The position numbers were made by a program, and so were the translations under genes. From contig CP084620.1 in NCBI GenBank assembly GCA_025917655.1, forward strand, positions 2,418,001 to 2,482,000: 64,000 bases of DNA, read 5' to 3'. Under the pieces are notes generated by a model. The model saw nothing but the letters and a program-made list of their open reading frames with translations. It had not been told where the DNA came from and searched no databases. This document shows positions 58,881 to 64,000 of this stretch, one piece after another. How positions within the stretch are numbered: position 1 is the stretch's first letter; every line of letters starts with the position of its first letter. This DNA comes from Chlorella sorokiniana. Taxonomy: Eukaryota > Chlorophyta > Trebouxiophyceae > Chlorellales > Chlorellaceae.

Positions 58881-61800
58881 ATGGAAGGAGGCTCTGGCCT
58901 CTGGCTGAATTCCAGCTACTGCTGGGACCCCGCAACCCTGGAAGCGCGCCCCGTCAAGTCGCACACTCCACTACCCCGCAAGACGACCGGTGCACCCGTG
59001 TGCCAGGTGCGGGCTCCTGTGGGCGCCCGTCGTGCGGCCTCAGTCGGGGCACCTGAAGTGACGCTCGGCTTGTCGCTCTGTACGCCCTCGAGTGGGGAGT
59101 GCCAGCTTGGTCTTGCCATGCAGGTGGAGGGATGTGGGCTGGACCTCCTCCCTCCGCCACTTCTTCCGCAAGCAGCGCATCTGTGGTAATGCACACCCCA
59201 AGCGCCCGCTCAGACCGCGGCCCTGCGCCGCACGCTCCCTGGCCGCTTCCCAGCCAGCCCTTTCCCCCTCCCCTCAGCGTTTGCCCTCCCCCGCCCTCCG
59301 TGACCGCCTACAGAGCAGCATGCGCGCGCCGATGTGGTGACAGACTCTGCCGGGCGCCAGCTGCGCTTCTGCCAGCAGTGCACCCGGCTGGAGCCGCTGG
59401 CCAACTTCAACGGAGGGCGGCGCAGCTGCAAGACCAGCCTGGCCAAGCGGCAGGCGCGCGCGCACCGCGGCAAGGCGCCCAGCAGCCCCGACAGCAGCCC
59501 GGAGCGCGCCATCGCCCGCGCCCCCAGCTCCAGCGACGGCGAGGCCGCCTCCGCCGCCGCGTCCAGCTGGCGCGGCACCAGCCGCCACTCGAGCGGCGGC
59601 GGCACCGTCTCCAAGCGCAGCCGTGCCTCCGCGGTGCCCAGCGCCTCCACCTCCAACCCCGCCGCCGCCCTGGCAGGCAGCACCCACGGCGACCCTCCGC
59701 GTCTGGCGGCGCCGGCGCCGGCGCCGGCGCCGCTGCCGGCTCCCCTGCCCCCGACGACATGCTGTGGAGCTCGTCGCTGTGCGGGAGCGACATCGAGGAG
59801 CTGCTGGCCCTGGATGCAGAGGCTCTGGCCGATGCGCTGCGCGTGCCGCAGGCCCCGGGGCCGTGCCCCGACGCGCCCACCCACCCCCTGGCACCGCACC
59901 AGCCGTGGAGAGGCGGCGGCGGCGGCAGCGTGCTGGGCGGCTCGCAGCCTGCCCTCGGCGGCGGGCCGCCTGCGGCAGGCCCCCTCTGTTTGGGGCGGCG
60001 CCAGGCGTGCCTGCCTCTGCCGTCCCCACCCTCTGGCTGCCTGCAGCCCCAGGCCTTGCCCCGGCGGCGCAGCCCGGCACGATGGCGGGCCCCCAGGCGG
60101 CGCCGCCGCTGTGCGGCCCCGAGCAGTGGGGGCGCAGCCCGAGGCGGCGGCGGTGGCCAGCATGCGTGCCGCCGCGTCGGGCGTGGCGGCGGGCGTGCGC
60201 CACGCCTACCCGCTGCACGTCATCACCCGCTTCTCGCTCAAGGTGGGGCGCGCCGGTGGCGGGGAGGTGTCGGGCCGTGTGAGGAGGGTGTGTGGATGAG
60301 GGCGGGGTGGGGTGGAGGGTTTGGGGGCGGGAGAGGGGCCAGGGACTCAGGTGCGTGATGGGCCACGCGTTGTGCTCTGTTACAACCCCACCTGCCGCCC
60401 CCACCCCGCTTTCCCCTCCCGACCTAGTGATGCAACATGTGCCTGCCTGCACCTCAAACTTCTTCCTCAAACTGCCTGTCCCCCCCCCCCCCCTTCTTTA
60501 GATCTTTGGCGTCAACCCCGACGGACTGCCCCCCATCTGCGAGCCGAGCTGCTGGCGGCGCTGCGCGGTGCGCGCCCGCCTCGGCCCCCAGCCTCCCTTG
60601 CCCCCGCCCGGCCCTGCCGCCACTGCGATCGACTGCGGGCAGCGCCGCGCCTGTGTGCAAGGACCCCCCCGCCACATACGCATATGTGCCGGTGCCACCA
60701 GCTTCTTGCTCATCTCCTGCTCCAGCCATGCACACACTGACACCCCCACCCCCCACCCCCGCAGTGTCCCCCACCGTGCTGGAGGGCGCCATCCGCTGCG
60801 GCTGCACCCACCTCATTGTGGATGTGCTGCTGAGCGAGGAGGAGCGCTCCCACCTGGCCACCCCGCCCCGCCTGGCGGCGGCGGTGCAGCACCTGCGTCG
60901 ACGCGACGCGTGGCGCGGCCGCCCCAGCGGCTCCCCGGCCGTCGTCGCGCAGCTGGGGCAGCTGGTGGCGCTGGGCACGGCGGCGGGGGCGGGGGGCGAC
61001 TGCGGCGCCGACCGGGCGCCGCCGCTGCCGTGCATCCACATGGGCGAGTCGCAGCTGCTGCCGCGCCGCGCTGGCGGGACCGCTGGCCACCACCGCCGCC
61101 GCTTCGCGCGGCACCTTCCGCCTGGCTGCCGCCGGGCGCCGCCGACGCGGCGCCGCCGCCCGGGCCTGGCGGCGGCGCTGAGGTGCCGCTGCCACGCTCG
61201 CCACGTGGGCCTGGCGGTGACGACGCTGCGCCAGCAGGCCGACGCCGGCCTCGACGACTGCGATGCCTCGTTCGGCGACGATACGTCGGATGAGGAGGAG
61301 GCGGCGGGGCAGGACGAGGAGCACGAAGCAGGAGACCGGGGCCTCGGCGTGGCCGCCGCCCCTGCGCTGGCCCCAGCAGCGCCGCCGGGCATGACGCTGC
61401 TGGAGGCCTGGGCGCCCGAGGCCGCCGGGGAGGACGGCTGGGGCTTGTACGAGTTCGAAGTGGCATCGGGTGAGGCCCAGGGGTGGCCCCCACAGGGCGG
61501 TTGGTTGCAAGCAGCCCTGCATGGCTGTCCCGGCCTGCCCGCCGCTCCGTCAGCCCGCCCGCCTTGCTCTGCAGCCCGATGCGCTTCCTGTCCAGAGCAA
61601 GATCCCCATACTTTGTTGTATTCTCTTACCCTTTACTATCTTACCCTCTTACACCCTCCAACAGGCTCCCTGCTCAGCGAGGCGGTGCCAGTGCTGGTGC
61701 TGCCCGACTCCGCGGCCGCCGCCGCCGCGGAGCTGTGCCAGCTGCAGCAGGCGGGCGTGGCGGCGCCCGGCGGCACCGCCCCAGCCGCCGTCCTGCGCCT

Positions 61801-63110
61801 GGTCGCCGCCGTGCTGCGCTTCCTGCACGCGCGGCAGGCGGCGGCCGCCTCGGGGCTGGCTCCTCTGCAGACGCCGCCTTTGCCGCGGCCTACCCCCAGC
61901 GGCAGTGGCCCGCGTGGCTGCCGTGCGCGGGCGCCTCGTCGCGCTGTGCGTGCGCGCGCGATGGCCCGCCCTGCTGCGCATGCTGCTGCCCGCGGCGGCC
62001 GCCGACCTCGCCGCCGCCGCCGCCGCGCTGCGCCGGCTGGACGCGCTCAGCGCGCCGGCGCCCTCCATCCTTCACCTGGCCGTCGCCTCCGGCGAAGCCG
62101 ACAGCGTGGCCGCGCTGCGCGCCTGGGCGGACCAATCCGGCGCAGCCCTGCACGACGGCGGCGACGAGGGGGAGGCCGGCGGCGGCGGCGGGAGCCGCCG
62201 CTGGGCCTGCTGCTGCTGGCGGCCGCCATGGGCCCCTCCCTGGATGCCGGCATGGCTGGGCAGCTGGCCGGTGAGGCGCGGCTTTGTTTCCGCTTTCATT
62301 CGTGCTGTGCTGCGGCGGCAAGAGGGGCCTGACCCGGCCCTCTGCTGCCCTCAGCCCCCTCGCATCCTGCCGCAAGCACATGGGTCACCCAACCGTCGCG
62401 GCACCACCCTTTCCAAGTCCCCCCCCCCCTCCCCCTACCGCCGCCGCTGCAGGGCTGCTTGGCTCCGAAGGACTTGCCCGCGCCGCCGACGCCCCAGGGC
62501 CCAGCGGCTGGTCGCCACGCCGCGTGGCCGCCGCCACGGGCGCCGACGCGCTGCTTGCGGCGATGCCGCCGCAGCCAGAGCCCTCGCCTGCCGCAAGCCC
62601 GCCTGAGCCGCCAGAAAGCGCTTCAGGTTCTGGGGACTGCAGCAGCGCTGCAGAGGAGGAGGAGGAGGCGGAGGGGGAGGAGGGGCAGGGCGCCATGGGC
62701 AAGCTGCCGTGCAGCGAGCGGCTGCAGCAGAAGCTGCGTGCGCTGGAGGAGGACTGGGCCGGCAGCTGCACGCAGCCTCCCGGCAAGCCTGCTGCAGCCT
62801 GCGGCGTGGATGTGCATGCGGCGCACGCCAAGGCGCGCGGCCCAAAGGCGGCACGCCGCGAGCCGCGCCCACCCTCCCACGACGCCTCGCTGCTGGCCGA
62901 CCTGATGAGGGAGATGCACGTGCCGCGGGAAGCGGGGCGGCGCCACCTGGCAGCCCCACCCCGCTCGGCTCCGGCGCCTGCATCAACGGCGCGGCGGGCG
63001 GCGCTGGCCACGGCCTTGCCGCCTCCCACCCCCTGGCGGCGAGCGCGGCGGGTGCCGCCGCTGCGGTCGTGGCAGCCCTGGTCTCCGTGGCGGTTCGCTG
63101 GGCGTGGTGA
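58881..63110 (+). CDS. SBP-box transcription factor of the CRR1/SPL7 (copper response) type
   Basis: SBP factors bind GTAC; the CRR1/SPL7 branch controls copper deficiency genes. The start gives MEGGSGLWLNSSYCWDPATL. The SBP domain spans three exons: VCQ, VEGCG (with the third stretch shifted in frame), SLRHFFRKQRIC, then EQHARADVVTDSAGRQ, LRFCQQCTRLEPLANF and GRRSCKTSLAKRQARAHR (basic nuclear signal). In the second zinc site the usual histidine after CQQCxxx is glutamate. Downstream are a DIEELLALDAEALADALRV acidic motif, AYPLHVITRFSLK joined to IFGVNPDGLPP, TVLEGAIRCGCTHLIVDVLL, an ankyrin-like ILHLAVASGEADSVAALRAW, and a C-terminal hydrophobic stretch (AGAAAAVVAALVSVAVRWAW) before the stop. 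Frame shortfalls occur near 59135 (two bases in a CT-rich repeat), 60529-60534 and 62955. Confidence 0.85.
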
Positions 63111-64000
63111 AGGGCGGCGCTCCGCTCACACACACTGCCCTCCCTCTCCCTGCCCTTGCTTGATGCTCAGAACACAAACAGATGCAGTAGGGATGCCGCT
63201 TCAAAGCCAAAGCCATTCCCTGCCTGCCTTGCAGTGCCTGCCTTTGTGATGCCAACCCCGCATGCAACCTTTGAAAGTTTCCTTCCTGGTCTGTTCATTA
63301 TCTAAACCTTCTGGCAGCGCCGTCCCCTGGCCTTCCCCCGCCCGTCCTTGCGTTCTTCACCCCGCCCAACAACCAGAACCACAGAGAGATGGCGCTCGCC
63401 GAGCCTCAAAGCAGGCTGAGTTGCCTGGCGGCCGAAAGCTATTTCCCTTAATATATGCAGTGAAGACAAATTGCTCTTGCCTCTTCAAGTTTTCATGCGT
63501 GTTGCTTTCCTTCACCTATGCAATGAAGGCATGTTTTGCCTGTTTTGCTCCTGCCGGCCGTTTTACTAGCGTTTGATTTTATTTGCACTGTATGAGCTAC
63601 GCAGAGGCGCAGCTGTTTGTTTGCCTGCTCCTGCCCTTGCAGTTCTCCTGATGGAGTGGTGGGCAGTTGTGTAACATGGTATTATTGGCGGGGCGGTTCT
63701 TGCAGCACGGTGTGACTGTGGAGAAGCTGCCACGGCGGTGACTGCTGCAGCAAAGGTCATCCAGGCCACCACTGCATGCTGTGCCCACCGCAGGTCTTCT
63801 TGAGTGTTGTGAAAGGGAGGGAGCAAGATGCGCAGGGCAGCCATAGAGGTCGCCGCACGGGTAGCACCTCCCAACAGGCGCCGCCACCTGGGCCGCGCCC
63901 TCTGGCCGCACCTGCAGCAAGCAGCGCTGACCCGCCGCCCACAATGTCCCACATCACCCACTAGCGGCCTTGAATTATTAATTTTCACAGCCAGGATCCG
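63111..64000. other. Terminal 890 bases: 3' UTR of the SBP gene and unresolved sequence
   Basis: The sequence is clearly less GC-rich than the coding regions to 63680, as expected for a long algal 3' UTR. Minus-strand frames at 63570-63990 include a start MWDIVGGGSALLAA followed by a possible GT donor at about 63915, which could be a first or internal exon of a gene continuing either way. I cannot support it further. Confidence 0.4.
63670..63674 (+). terminator. Candidate TGTAA poly(A) signal of the SBP-box gene
   Basis: TGTAA about 560 bases past the SBP stop, at the end of an AT-richer stretch. The distance is long but compatible with the long 3' UTRs common in chlorophytes. Confidence 0.4.

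Noticed and set aside
57191-58882. Single uninterrupted minus-strand frame of 563 codons
   Set aside because: It runs through introns and alternates between plausible hydrophobic exons and Arg/Cys-rich shadow sequence; only parts of it are coding. Long stop-free frames are expected by chance at this GC content.
60437-62332. Plus-strand frame of 631 codons across the SBP gene
   Set aside because: It joins several true exons of the SBP gene through their introns and over frame changes, so it is not itself the protein.
1199-63110. Frame offsets read as evidence that many genes are pseudogenes
   Set aside because: Offsets almost all have the same sign, sit in homopolymers, and occur in single-copy essential genes such as BDP1 and CPI1 with otherwise conserved residues; sequence error is simpler.
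63566-63988. Minus-strand frame with a hydrophobic stretch (VVAWMTFAAAVTAV)
   Set aside because: No ATG at a sensible position and no family match; the frame competes with two others of equal quality, so no gene is called.
1-64000. CRISPR arrays, phage or bacterial defence islands, LTR elements
   Set aside because: No direct-repeat/spacer arrays, no integrase, reverse transcriptase, capsid or LTR-like pairs were seen; gene structure is that of a nuclear algal genome.

Overview
The window is nuclear DNA from a GC-rich (about two-thirds G+C) unicellular green alga, most likely a Chlorella/Micractinium-like trebouxiophyte. Genes are dense and split by many short GT-AG introns. The proteins are typically eukaryotic and plant-lineage: cycloeucalenol cycloisomerase, an SBP-box factor, a PLAI-type phospholipase and peptidyl-serine galactosyltransferase. 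TGTAA, the chlorophyte poly(A) signal, follows several genes. No prokaryotic operon, CRISPR array, rRNA or recognisable tRNA was found.

Left third (1-23.7 kb): the end of a (+) gene at the left edge; peptidyl-serine alpha-galactosyltransferase (-); the rRNA methyltransferase RRP8 (-); a very large SMCHD1/GMI1-type chromatin ATPase with an SMC hinge (-, about 11.7 kb); a divergently transcribed NADPH-dependent CAD/dihydroflavonol-reductase-like enzyme (+); and cereblon (-), which converges on it.

Middle (23.9-48 kb): a truncated KDZ-type DNA transposase fragment (+); two tandem paralogues of a family I do not recognise (-); a complete LRR-ARM-patatin phospholipase A I (-) whose patatin region is interrupted by a G-rich minisatellite intron; the TFIIIB subunit BDP1 (+); a small uncharacterised protein (+); and a secretory trehalase (+).

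Right third (48-64 kb): an EamA/DMT-type transporter with a Pro-Lys tandem repeat (-); cycloeucalenol cycloisomerase (-); two tandem SNAP-25-like Qbc-SNAREs (+); an unrecognised multi-pass membrane protein (-); and a CRR1/SPL7-like SBP-box transcription factor (+) with a C-terminal hydrophobic segment.

The genes do not form one pathway. They cover secretion and cell-surface glycosylation (galactosyltransferase, SNAREs), sterol and lipid metabolism (CPI1, PLAI), chromatin and transcription (SMCHD1, BDP1, SBP factor), ribosome biogenesis (RRP8), protein turnover (cereblon) and sugar metabolism (trehalase). The most important practical observation is that conserved exons in at least ten unrelated genes are one base short, nearly always in a C or G run. 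This looks like a systematic sequence error rather than gene decay, and it will truncate automatic gene models. Gene coordinates below are spans from start codon to stop codon including introns; exon edges were placed by eye from splice consensus and protein similarity remembered from known families.
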